Part shown: positions 21,218 to 28,797 of the stretch, in pieces | Numbering within the stretch: the first letter of the stretch is position 1 | Layout of the letters: every line of letters begins with the position of its first letter | Origin: Actinomyces oris | GTDB taxonomy: Bacteria; Actinomycetota; Actinomycetes; Actinomycetales; Actinomycetaceae | Assembly (NCBI RefSeq): GCF_001553935.1 | Contig: NZ_CP014232.1 | Span: 1,178,001 to 1,242,000, forward strand | Reading direction: 5' to 3' | DNA: 64,000 nucleotides | Translations under genes and position numbers: made by a program | The notes under the pieces: model-generated | What the model saw: the letters and a program-made list of their open reading frames with translations, nothing else | Told to the model about the DNA's origin: nothing | The model's database searches: none

Positions 21218-21228
21218 TCACGTGAAAC
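21215..21228. other. parS: parS site at the ddl terminator
   Basis: Perfect GTTTCACGTGAAAC, last site of the array, abutting and partly overlapping the terminator stem of ddl. Confidence 0.92.
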
Positions 21229-21238
21229 CGAGCCGGCG

Positions 21239-22186
21239 TTACGGATGCACTAGTGGGTTCCTCACCAGCGCGTCATACAGCTCTTCTAGGGAGCCCTCCG
21301 CCTTGGCGGCGATAGGCAGCAGGGACGTTTCTGTCATTCCTGGAATGACGTTGACGTCGATGAACCACGGAGTCCCCTTGTCATCGAGAATGAGGTCGGT
21401 GCGCGAGAGATTGCCCAGCCCGAGAGTGGTGTGAACCGTGATAGCCGTCTTCTTCACCTTCTCGATGACCGCCTCATCCAGCCGAGCCGGCACGAAGTAC
21501 TCCGAACGGCCCGGGTTGTACCGTGCATCGAAGTCGTACTGCCCATCGGTGACGACCTCTACCGGGGGAAGTGCGCGCGGCCCCTCTCCTGTGTCGACGA
21601 CGGAGACCGCCAGCTCTGTCCCCGGGACATACCGCTCGATGAGGGCGCGTTCGTCATACGCGAAGCACGCCACCATTGCGGAGCGCAGTTCGTCCGCCGT
21701 CGATGCGTAAGAGACACCAAGGCCCGAGCCCCCCTGGTGCGGCTTCACCACCACAGGAAGTCCCAGATGACTGGCGACGACGGTAAGCACCTCCTGGGCC
21801 CCAAGTTGACTGAAATAGGAGTGTGGAAGCGTTAATGAATCAGGAGTAATCACTCCTCCGGTGCGAACACTTGCCTTGGCCGTCGGTTTGAAGGAGGCTC
21901 GCTGGCAGCCGTCGGAGTGCGTGCCGACATATGGCAGTCCCAGGGAGATGAGGACATTCTGAAGCCCCCCGTCCTCCCCGGGGCCGCCGTGAACCAAGGG
22001 CCACACGACGTCGGGCCCGAAGGTCTTGAGCGACCCAATGGTGCGTGCATCGATGTCCAGGACGAGGACGGTGTGCCCGAGATGCTTGAGCACCTGGGCG
22101 ACACGATGCCCCGAGCGCAGGGAGATGTCCCGCTCGTGGCTCAATCCGCCGGCGAGGACAGCGATACGGAGTGGAGACTGGTTCAT
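21239..22186 (-). CDS. ddl: D-alanine--D-alanine ligase
   Basis: This ATP-grasp enzyme joins two D-alanines for the peptidoglycan precursor. The product, 315 residues, begins MNQSPLRIAVLAGGLSHERD, with the Ddl N-terminal loop GGLSHERDIS. The ATP-grasp core shows PVVVKPHQGGSGLGVSYA, and the C-terminal metal and substrate residues lie in DVNVIPGMTETSL. The ATG at 22184-22186 has GAGG 8 nt upstream; the TTG two codons earlier is less likely. It starts 8 bp after the aminotransferase stop on the same strand, so the two probably form an operon ending at the hairpin at 21181-21217. Confidence 0.93.
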   Translation of the reverse strand: MNQSPLRIAVLAGGLSHERDISLRSGHRVAQVLKHLGHTVLVLDIDARTIGSLKTFGPDVVWPLVHGGPGEDGGLQNVLISLGLPYVGTHSDGCQRASFKPTAKASVRTGGVITPDSLTLPHSYFSQLGAQEVLTVVASHLGLPVVVKPHQGGSGLGVSYASTADELRSAMVACFAYDERALIERYVPGTELAVSVVDTGEGPRALPPVEVVTDGQYDFDARYNPGRSEYFVPARLDEAVIEKVKKTAITVHTTLGLGNLSRTDLILDDKGTPWFIDVNVIPGMTETSLLPIAAKAEGSLEELYDALVRNPLVHP

Positions 22187-22194
22187 CGTCAACC

Positions 22195-23508
22195 TCAGAT
22201 CTGGTCGGGTGCGGGCGCGTGGACGCCCTCGGACGGATGGGGACTGTGGGTGGGCCCGAACAGGCTCAGCAGCTCGAGATCGCGGGTCACGACGCCGGAC
22301 AGCCTGCGCACCCCTTCACGGATCTCGGCGGGTTCGGGATAGCAGAAGGACAGTCGCAGGTGGTCCTGCCCCGCCCTGCCGCCGGCGTAGAAGGCCGTGC
22401 CGGAGACGTAGGCGACCAGGCTCGTGACCGCGCGCGGCAGCATGTCTTTGGCATCGAGTCCCTCGGGAAGCCGTACCCACACGTAGAAGCCGCCATCGGG
22501 CACGTTCCAGTGGCACATGGGCAGGAACTCCTCCAGTGCCGAGACCATGGCGTCGCGCCGCTCCTGGTACATGGCCCGGAATTCCACGATCTGCCGCTTC
22601 CAGTCGAACTGCTCCAGGTACATGGAAATCGAGAACTGCCCCACCGACGACGGGCACAGGATCGCCGCCTCGGAAGCCAGCTTCATCTTCTCCCGCACGG
22701 CCGGCGGGGCCACCGCCCAACCCACGCGGTAGCCCGGGGCGAAGATCTTGGAGAAGGAGCCCAGGTAGACGACGTCGTCGGGCGCGAGGGTCTTGAGCGC
22801 GGTGTAGGTCTGCCCCTCGAAGCCCAGAAGACCGTAGGGATTGTCCTCCACGATGAGGATGTGGTGGCGTCGGCAGATCTCAACGACCTGTCCACGGCGC
22901 TCCTCGGCGAGGGTCACTCCGGCGGGGTTATGGAAGTTGGGGAGGCAGTAGAAGAACTTGATACGGCGTCCTTCGCGTTCGAGGCGGACGATCGTCTCCT
23001 CCAGCGCCTCCGGGACGACGCCCCCGGCATCAATGGGCACCTGCTGCACATCGGCCTGGTAGGTCGCGAAAATCGACAGTGAGCCGACGTAGGTGGGCGC
23101 CTCGGTCAGCACGACGTCGCCGGGGTCGACGAAGAGCTCGGTGATGATGTCGACGGCCTGCTGAGAGCCGGTGGTGACGATGACGTCCTCGGGATCGGCC
23201 CTGATCCCCTCCAGGGCCATGACCTCGGTAATCTGCTCTCGCAGCCGCGGCAGTCCCTGCCCGTTCCCGTACTGCAGCGCCCGGCCGCCGTCCTCGCGGA
23301 TCATCCGTGCAGTGGCCTCGGCCAGACGCTCCAGCGGGAGGTCCTTGAGGTTGGGCATGCCGCCGGCCAGGGAGACGACCTCGGGTCGGGAGGCGACGGC
23401 GAACAGGGACCGCGTCTCCGAGGCACGCAGTCCGTGGGCTCGTGCCGCGTAGCTGTCCAGCCACGGGTCGAGTCGGTTGCCCTTCACCTGGTTACTGCTC
23501 TCACTCAC
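22195..23508 (-). CDS. PLP-dependent aminotransferase (fold type I, MocR/LysN-like)
   Basis: A class I/II aminotransferase of 437 residues. The pyridoxal-phosphate lysine lies in YLGSFSKIFAPGYRVGW, and the conserved tyrosine/asparagine region is VEDNPYGLLGF. It resembles 2-aminoadipate/aromatic aminotransferases related to the catalytic half of MocR regulators, but no DNA-binding domain is present. I cannot tell the amino-acid substrate from sequence. The start is the GTG at 23506-23508 with GGAAGG upstream; the extra 69 codons of open frame contain a parS and look non-coding. Its place between thrC and ddl does not settle its role. Confidence 0.9.
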   Translation of the reverse strand: MSESSNQVKGNRLDPWLDSYAARAHGLRASETRSLFAVASRPEVVSLAGGMPNLKDLPLERLAEATARMIREDGGRALQYGNGQGLPRLREQITEVMALEGIRADPEDVIVTTGSQQAVDIITELFVDPGDVVLTEAPTYVGSLSIFATYQADVQQVPIDAGGVVPEALEETIVRLEREGRRIKFFYCLPNFHNPAGVTLAEERRGQVVEICRRHHILIVEDNPYGLLGFEGQTYTALKTLAPDDVVYLGSFSKIFAPGYRVGWAVAPPAVREKMKLASEAAILCPSSVGQFSISMYLEQFDWKRQIVEFRAMYQERRDAMVSALEEFLPMCHWNVPDGGFYVWVRLPEGLDAKDMLPRAVTSLVAYVSGTAFYAGGRAGQDHLRLSFCYPEPAEIREGVRRLSGVVTRDLELLSLFGPTHSPHPSEGVHAPAPDQI

Positions 23509-23609
23509 CTGCGGTCCTTCCTTGGTCGCCACTGATGCGTCCGTGGACCCAAGTCTGCCACGGACCCAGCCGTGCTCAGCAGCCAACGCGGGCTGGAGTA
23601 TTCCGCAGT

Positions 23610-23623
23610 GTTTCACGTGAAAC
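23610..23623. other. parS: Isolated parS upstream of the aminotransferase
   Basis: Perfect GTTTCACGTGAAAC in the 229-bp gap between the aminotransferase start and the thrC stop, 2.4 kb beyond the array. It is the rightmost site I found in the window. Confidence 0.92.
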
Positions 23624-23737
23624 ACGCTCCTCACCTCATCGCTGGGACGGCGCGCGCGCCGGACAAGGACGCGCCGCGCATCGTGGGTGCGATGCGCGGC
23701 GCGGTGAGGTGTCATTAGCCCTACGGGCCGACCTCGG

Positions 23738-25177
23738 TCAGCATTTCAGGGCACGCTCCTCGATGAGGGCGCGCAGAGGAGCCTCCTCGTTGTCGATCGT
23801 CTCGACCTTCTGGGGCCGGGCAAGCAGATCGGCGACGACGTCGGGGGTCTCCGGCTCACTCCCGAGCGCCTCGGCCACCGTCTGCGGGAACTTCGCGGCC
23901 TTGGCGGTCTCCATGACGAGTGTGGGGAAACCGGGCTCCATGACGCGCAGAGCGACCGTCACGCCGTCGGCGGTGTGCGGGTCGATGAGCCGTCCGGAGC
24001 GCTCCTTGACGGTGCGGATGGCCTCCAGCCGGTCGGCGTGCGTGGACGTGCCGGCGACGAAGCCGAACTCCTCGCGCAGGCGCGGGAGCTGATCGCGCAG
24101 GTCGAGCGTGCCGGTGGCCTCCAGCTCGGCCCAGCGCTGCACGAAGACCTCGGGGCCCAGCAGCGTCCAGACGAAGCGCTCCAGGTTGGAGGCCTTGGAG
24201 ATGTCCATCGACGGGCTGGAGGTGGCCAGGGTGTCCTCCGCGGAACGGGGTCGGTAGATGCCGGTGGTGAAGAACTCCTCGAGTACGTTGTTCTCATTGG
24301 TGGCCAGAATGAGGCGGCGGATCGGCACCCCCATGGACCGGGCCAGGAAGCCGGCGTAGATGTTGCCGAAGTTGCCCGAGGGAACGCATACGTCGATGCG
24401 GTAGCCGGCGCGGCGCCCCTCCTCCACGGTGTCGGTGACTCGCAGCCAGGACCACACGTAGTAGACGGCCTGCGCGGCGATCCGGCCGATGTTGATGGAG
24501 TTGACGGCGCCCAGGTGATGAGCGGCCTTGAACTCGGCGTCGTTGCTCAGGGCCTTGACCAGCGCCTGGCAGTCGTCGAAGACACCGCGCACCGCGATGT
24601 TGTGGATATTGGCGTCCTGGAGGGTGTACATCTGGGCGCGCTGCACCGGACTCATGCGGCCAGCCGGTGAGAGCATGAAGACGCTGACGCCCTCCTGCCC
24701 CCTGAAGGCGTGCTCGGCCGCCGAACCGGTGTCGCCGGAGGTGGCGCCCAGGATGTTAAGGACCTGTCCGTGCTTGGCCAGCACATAGGGAATCGCCTGC
24801 CCCAGGAACTGCATGGCCAGGTCCTTGAAGGCCATCGTCGGCCCCTCGGACAGGCCCACGAGGGCCAGGCCGTCGGCGACCTCGTCAAGCCCGGTGACAG
24901 GGACGACCGGCTGGGGGAACCTCCCCTCTCCATAGGCGGCCCGGGTCAGCCCGGCGAGGTCCTCACGGGGAATGTCGGTGGCGAACAGGCCGATGACCTC
25001 CGTGGCCAGGTCGGCGTATCCCAAGGGCCGCCAGGCCTCGATCTGCTCGGGGCTCAGGGCGGGAAGACGGCTCGGTACCGCCAGGCCACCGTCGGGCGCC
25101 AGGCCCGCCAGAAGAACCTCCGTGAACTCGGCTGCCGCCATCTGGCCACGGGTGGAGATGTACTGGGTGTGCTGCAT
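23738..25177 (-). CDS. thrC: Threonine synthase
   Basis: Threonine synthase converts O-phosphohomoserine to threonine with pyridoxal phosphate. The 479-residue protein has the PLP lysine in SEGPTMAFKDLAMQFLGQ and the phosphate-binding loop LGATSGDTGSAAEHAF. The N-terminus YISTRGQMAAAEFTEVLL is typical of the long bacterial/yeast-like type. It stands alone on the minus strand with gaps of more than 200 bp on each side, so it probably has its own promoter. Confidence 0.95.
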   Translation of the reverse strand: MQHTQYISTRGQMAAAEFTEVLLAGLAPDGGLAVPSRLPALSPEQIEAWRPLGYADLATEVIGLFATDIPREDLAGLTRAAYGEGRFPQPVVPVTGLDEVADGLALVGLSEGPTMAFKDLAMQFLGQAIPYVLAKHGQVLNILGATSGDTGSAAEHAFRGQEGVSVFMLSPAGRMSPVQRAQMYTLQDANIHNIAVRGVFDDCQALVKALSNDAEFKAAHHLGAVNSINIGRIAAQAVYYVWSWLRVTDTVEEGRRAGYRIDVCVPSGNFGNIYAGFLARSMGVPIRRLILATNENNVLEEFFTTGIYRPRSAEDTLATSSPSMDISKASNLERFVWTLLGPEVFVQRWAELEATGTLDLRDQLPRLREEFGFVAGTSTHADRLEAIRTVKERSGRLIDPHTADGVTVALRVMEPGFPTLVMETAKAAKFPQTVAEALGSEPETPDVVADLLARPQKVETIDNEEAPLRALIEERALKC

Positions 25178-25328
25178 GTGCCGCCTTCTTGCCGTGTCGC
25201 ATGCCCTGGTGCCGCGTGCGAATCCGGTGCGATTCTACGGGGCCGTGACGGCGGGTGTCAGATGAGGTTGGCAGACCGCCCGATGACGGAATCAGACATC
25301 AGACAACCCCTAGGACAGTGTCACGCGC

Positions 25329-25371
25329 ATCGGCCCACCAAAACGCCTGAGTGGCGGCTCGGTGGGCCGAT
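25329..25371 (-). terminator. Terminator after trxA
   Basis: ATCGGCCCACC (25329-25339) pairs perfectly with GGTGGGCCGAT (25361-25371), with a smaller CGCC/GGCG hairpin nested in the loop. It lies 36 bp beyond the trxA stop. No clear T-run follows on the minus strand, so the call rests on stem strength and place. Confidence 0.6.
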
Positions 25372-25406
25372 ACGTGAGAGTTGGAGGGAGGGCGTATGCC
25401 CTGGGC

Positions 25407-25733
25407 TCAGGCCAGGACCTTCTCCACCTCGGCCTTGAAGGAGGCCTTGGGGCGCGAGCCGGCGAACTGGTGGAAGACCTCGCCGTCGCGCACCACCGCG
25501 AAGGTCGGGATGGAACGCACGCCGTAGGAGCGGGCCGTGGCCGGGTTGGCGTCCACGTCGACCTTGACGAACTTGACCTTGTCGCCGAAGTCGGCGGCGA
25601 CCTCGTCCACGATCGGCGCCATCTGGCGGCAGGGGCCGCACCACTGGGCCCAGAAGTCGATGACGACGGGCACCTCGGACTTGAGGACCTCCTCCTCGAA
25701 GGTGGCGTCGGTGACGGCGAGAGCCTCGGACAT
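25407..25733 (-). CDS. trxA: Thioredoxin
   Basis: A 108-residue thioredoxin, a cytosolic disulfide reductase reduced by TrxB. The active site WCGPC is at 31-35 inside VIDFWAQWCGPCRQM, and the cis-proline loop reads VRSIPTFAVV. GAGGAGAA lies directly upstream of the ATG. It follows trxB on the same strand after 109 bp, so the redox pair is likely co-regulated. Confidence 0.96.
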   Translation of the reverse strand: MSEALAVTDATFEEEVLKSEVPVVIDFWAQWCGPCRQMAPIVDEVAADFGDKVKFVKVDVDANPATARSYGVRSIPTFAVVRDGEVFHQFAGSRPKASFKAEVEKVLA

Positions 25734-25842
25734 GATTGTTCTCCTCGAACGTTGTGGGTGGGTGAGTCAGGATGGGACGGGGCCGGCGATGCGACGTCGG
25801 CGGAGCCGACTCCGCCCTGTGCTGAGTGGAGGCAGCCGGCCC

Positions 25843-26769
25843 TCAGGCCTGCAGAGTGGTCAGGTAGTGCTCGGCGTCCAGGGCCGCACGGCAGCCGGAA
25901 CCGGCCGCCGTGATCGCCTGCTGGTAGGTGGGGTCGGCGACGTCACCGCAGGCGAAGACCCCGGGGATACGGGTGCGCTGAGAAGGCGCTTCGACCTTGA
26001 TGTAGCCGGCCTCGTCGAGGTCGAGGACGTCGGTGACGAGCTCACTGCGCGGCACCTGCCCGATGGCGACGAACAGACCCGAGGCCTCAAGCCGGCGGCG
26101 CTCCCCGGTGACGGTGTCTTCCAGGGTGATGCCGGTCAGCGAGTCCTCACCGTGGAGCTCGACGACTTGCGAGTTCCAGGCGAAGGAGATCTTCGGGTCC
26201 TCCTGGGCGCGCTTGGCCATGACGGCCGAGGCACGCAGCTCGTCGCGGCGGTGGACAACCGTCACGGAGCGGGCGAAGCGGGTCAGGAAGGTGGCCTCCT
26301 CCATGGCCGAGTCCCCACCACCGACGACGACAATGTCCTGGTCCTTGAAGAAGAACCCGTCGCAGGTGGCGCAGTAGGACACGCCGTGGCCGGAGAGGCG
26401 CTCCTCCCCGTCGATACCCAGGTGCCGGTACTCCGAGCCGGTGGAGATGATGACTGTGCGGGCCTCATAGACGCCGTCAGAGGTGGTGATGCGCTTGACG
26501 TCGCCCTCCAGCTCGAGGGCGGTGACGTCCTCGTAGCGGATGTCGGCACCGAAGCGCTCGGCCTGCTCCTGCATCTGGGTCATGAGCTCGGGGCCCATGA
26601 TGCCCGTGACGAAGCCGGGGTAGTTCTCCACCTCGGTCGTATTCATCAGGGCACCGCCGGCAGTCACCGAACCGGCCAGGATGACCGGATTGAGCTGGGC
26701 GCGGGCCGCATAGATGGCAGCTGTGTAGCCGGCGGGACCGGAGCCGACGATGACGACGTCGTGAATCAT
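25843..26769 (-). CDS. trxB: Thioredoxin-disulfide reductase
   Basis: A 308-residue NADPH-dependent flavoenzyme that reduces thioredoxin. The FAD-binding motif is VGSGPAGYTAA (8-18), the redox pair is CATC (Cys133, Cys136) and the NADPH-binding loop is GGGDSAMEEA (about 148-157). The C-terminal FAD segment GVFACGDVADPTYQQAITAA is present. It precedes trxA. Overlapping palindromes lie about 50 bp before its start. Confidence 0.96.
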   Translation of the reverse strand: MIHDVVIVGSGPAGYTAAIYAARAQLNPVILAGSVTAGGALMNTTEVENYPGFVTGIMGPELMTQMQEQAERFGADIRYEDVTALELEGDVKRITTSDGVYEARTVIISTGSEYRHLGIDGEERLSGHGVSYCATCDGFFFKDQDIVVVGGGDSAMEEATFLTRFARSVTVVHRRDELRASAVMAKRAQEDPKISFAWNSQVVELHGEDSLTGITLEDTVTGERRRLEASGLFVAIGQVPRSELVTDVLDLDEAGYIKVEAPSQRTRIPGVFACGDVADPTYQQAITAAGSGCRAALDAEHYLTTLQA

Positions 26770-26816
26770 GACTCTCCTGACGAGCGGATAGGGAGCCGCA
26801 GTGCGCGGCTACCTGA

Positions 26817-26833
26817 GGTAACTGGTTACCAGT
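26817..26833. promoter_or_regulatory. Overlapping palindromes upstream of trxB
   Basis: GGTAAC-TG-GTTACC (26817-26830) overlaps ACTGGT-T-ACCAGT (26821-26833). They lie between the trxB start and the end of the pseudokinase gene, a fitting place for an operator. No regulator is known to me for this motif. Confidence 0.35.
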
Positions 26834-26856
26834 ACGGCCTGTTCCCAGGGAAGGTC

Positions 26857-28797
26857 CTATTTGATTGTGACCTCAGTCACTGTCGCTTTGTAGGGGAACT
26901 CGGTGGGATCACTGTTCTTGGGCAGCTGGGTCACCCTGATGACGATGGTGTCGACCTCCTGGGGGTTGTCGACCTTGAGGGTGGTGCTTCCCGCGGTGAA
27001 GGCTCCCTGGGCGAGGAGCGTGCCGCCGCCCGCGTTGCTGAGGTCCGTGGCTCGGACCTCGACCTGTCCGCCCTCGTTGGTGCCCTGCAAGTCGATCTCT
27101 GAGACCTTGGCGCGGCTCTTGAGCTTGATCTCAATATCGATCGGCTGGGTCAGATCCTGAGTGCCGCTGTTGTGGGAGAACCAGGGGCGGCTCGTGTCTC
27201 CGTCAGCGAGGTACTGCTGGTTGTTGGCCGCCTGCGTGCTCGGGTTGTTGGCCACGCTCACGCCCGCGATCTCGGGCTTGGCCGCAGCCGGCTGGGGTGC
27301 GGGCTGCTGGCCGCCGCCTCCACCGCCGTTCTCCTGGGCGCTGGCCGAGGGAACGGTATCCGCGGCCGCGCGGTCCTTGTCTGCGAAGGGGATGCCGATC
27401 GTCTGGTACACGATGTAGCTGGCCACCACGAGCAAGGCGATGACCATGAGGAAGAAGGTGACCAGGACCGAGCTGGTCGTGCGCTGCTCGCGGCGCGCGG
27501 CCTCGGGGTCGACCTCCTCATCCTCGTCGTCATCGAAAGCCGGGAAGCTGCCGGTGAAGGGCTCGGCCGGGACCGGTGCCGGCCCGGGAACGGTCTCCGA
27601 CGCAGTGGACAGGACATTCGGGATCGGGTTCGTCGGCCCCGTGACCTGGATGTAGGCGTCGTCGGCGGGCTGCTCCTGCGCAGCCGCCGACTCGGGCTGC
27701 TGCGGATCAGGGGCCGGCGTGGCCGGTGCCGTGGCAACCGAGGCCGCCTCCATGACGGAGGTCTGCTCGGCCGGTGCGTCGGAGGCGGCGGGCACGGACG
27801 GTGCCGGCTCCGGCTGAACCGGTGCGGGTGCCATCTGTCCCGCCGGGGCGCTGACCGTGGTGCTCTTGCCCGCGCCGGTACGCCGTAGCCTGTCCAGGAC
27901 TCCGCGCGCCGCGTTGGCGACACCGGCTCCTGCGGCGCTGACGGCGGCCGTCGCACCTGCGGAGGCGCTGCCACTGCCACCGGTGGCGCCGTTCGACGAG
28001 GGGCGCTGGGACGTGGGGCGCTGTGTTGGCCCGGACTCGTGGTAGCCGACCACCTGGTCCCAGGTGCCCAGTGAGCGCGCCACCTCCGCTGCGGAGATGG
28101 GGGGCTGGCTGCTCCAGGTGCGTTCGCACAGCTCGTCCAGGACCGGGTCGATTCCCGGCACGAGCGTGGAGGGCTTGACCGGGACGCCGCCCAGACGAGG
28201 CGCGGAGGGAATGCCGGGGCGCTTGCCCGGCCACCGTCCGGTCAGGCCGTAGTAGAGGATCTCCACCAGGGAGCGGGCGTCGACACGGTCGGCGGCTGAC
28301 GGGTCATGGCCGGCGACCCGGCTCTCCAGGTCGAGGGCGGCGGCCTCAATGCCCAGGCCGCTGACCTTCACCGTTCCGTCGGGAAGAACGCGGATGGACT
28401 CCGGAGACAGGTTGAGGTGGTGCAGGCCCTTGCGAGCACCGGCGTCGAGCGCCTGCGCGGTCTCACCGATGATGGCTCGCGCCTGCGCCGGGGGCATGCC
28501 CCGGGAGACCAGTGAGGAGAAGGTGCGTCCGGTCAGCGGCTCGGTGACGATGACGGAGGGTTCGGCGCGTTCGACGTCGTAGACCTGCTGGAGACGCTGG
28601 TCCTCGACCAGGACCGCCCTACTGGCCGACTCCAGGACGTTGTCGCGATGAAGCGTCGCATCGGTGAGAACCAGGATCGTGACGTCTCGATCCAGGATCG
28701 TGTCGACGCCACGGTGCCTGACAATACGCGGCAGGGTGGTGGACAGCGTTCCCAGGAGCCCGTAGCGACCACTGCCGATCGGCGTCGCCTCCGACAT
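26857..28797 (-). CDS. Possible separate start: pseudokinase with extracellular domain
   Basis: In the same frame as murJ, the ATG at 28795-28797 has AAGGAAGGAG at a 4-5 nt spacing, the best ribosome-binding site in the cluster. Translation from here would give 646 residues: pseudokinase (about 1-280), Pro/Ala-rich linker, membrane helix FFLMVIALLVVASYIVYQ (about 445-462) and a C-terminal carbohydrate-binding-like domain. It may be an independent gene, an internal product of the fusion, or unused. In mycobacteria the pseudokinase is phosphorylated by PknB and binds FhaA to restrain MurJ. Confidence 0.5.
   Translation of the reverse strand: MSEATPIGSGRYGLLGTLSTTLPRIVRHRGVDTILDRDVTILVLTDATLHRDNVLESASRAVLVEDQRLQQVYDVERAEPSVIVTEPLTGRTFSSLVSRGMPPAQARAIIGETAQALDAGARKGLHHLNLSPESIRVLPDGTVKVSGLGIEAAALDLESRVAGHDPSAADRVDARSLVEILYYGLTGRWPGKRPGIPSAPRLGGVPVKPSTLVPGIDPVLDELCERTWSSQPPISAAEVARSLGTWDQVVGYHESGPTQRPTSQRPSSNGATGGSGSASAGATAAVSAAGAGVANAARGVLDRLRRTGAGKSTTVSAPAGQMAPAPVQPEPAPSVPAASDAPAEQTSVMEAASVATAPATPAPDPQQPESAAAQEQPADDAYIQVTGPTNPIPNVLSTASETVPGPAPVPAEPFTGSFPAFDDDEDEEVDPEAARREQRTTSSVLVTFFLMVIALLVVASYIVYQTIGIPFADKDRAAADTVPSASAQENGGGGGGQQPAPQPAAAKPEIAGVSVANNPSTQAANNQQYLADGDTSRPWFSHNSGTQDLTQPIDIEIKLKSRAKVSEIDLQGTNEGGQVEVRATDLSNAGGGTLLAQGAFTAGSTTLKVDNPQEVDTIVIRVTQLPKNSDPTEFPYKATVTEVTIK

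Larger units (their letters stand above)
16869..21228. repeat. parS: Dense parS array (15 sites)
   Basis: Copies of GTTTCACGTGAAAC start at 16869, 16968, 17319, 17515, 17920, 18144, 18535, 18921, 19311, 19698, 20288, 20631, 20874, 21072 and 21215. All are perfect except 20631, whose first base is C. The sequence is the conserved bacterial parS, bound by ParB. Spacing is 99 to 590 bp. GTTCC-ATCC-GAAAC at 20096-20109 and CTTCC-TGGT-GAAAC at 18035-18048 look like decayed copies (about 10 of 14 positions). The array starts about 110 bp after the parB stop. Confidence 0.93.
16759..21238. other. Gene-free centromere region
   Basis: This stretch of about 4.5 kb between parB and ddl has no gene I can support. 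Open frames in it are short, scattered over all frames, lack ribosome-binding sites and resemble no family I know; several simply read through parS as FHVK or VSRET. Base composition is visibly less GC-rich than the flanks. The contents I can see are a terminator after parB, 15 parS sites, diverged tandem units of about 388 bp (18144-19711), GC-rich palindromes of the CCTCCCC/GGGGAGG kind, and a terminator for ddl at the far end. Confidence 0.8.
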
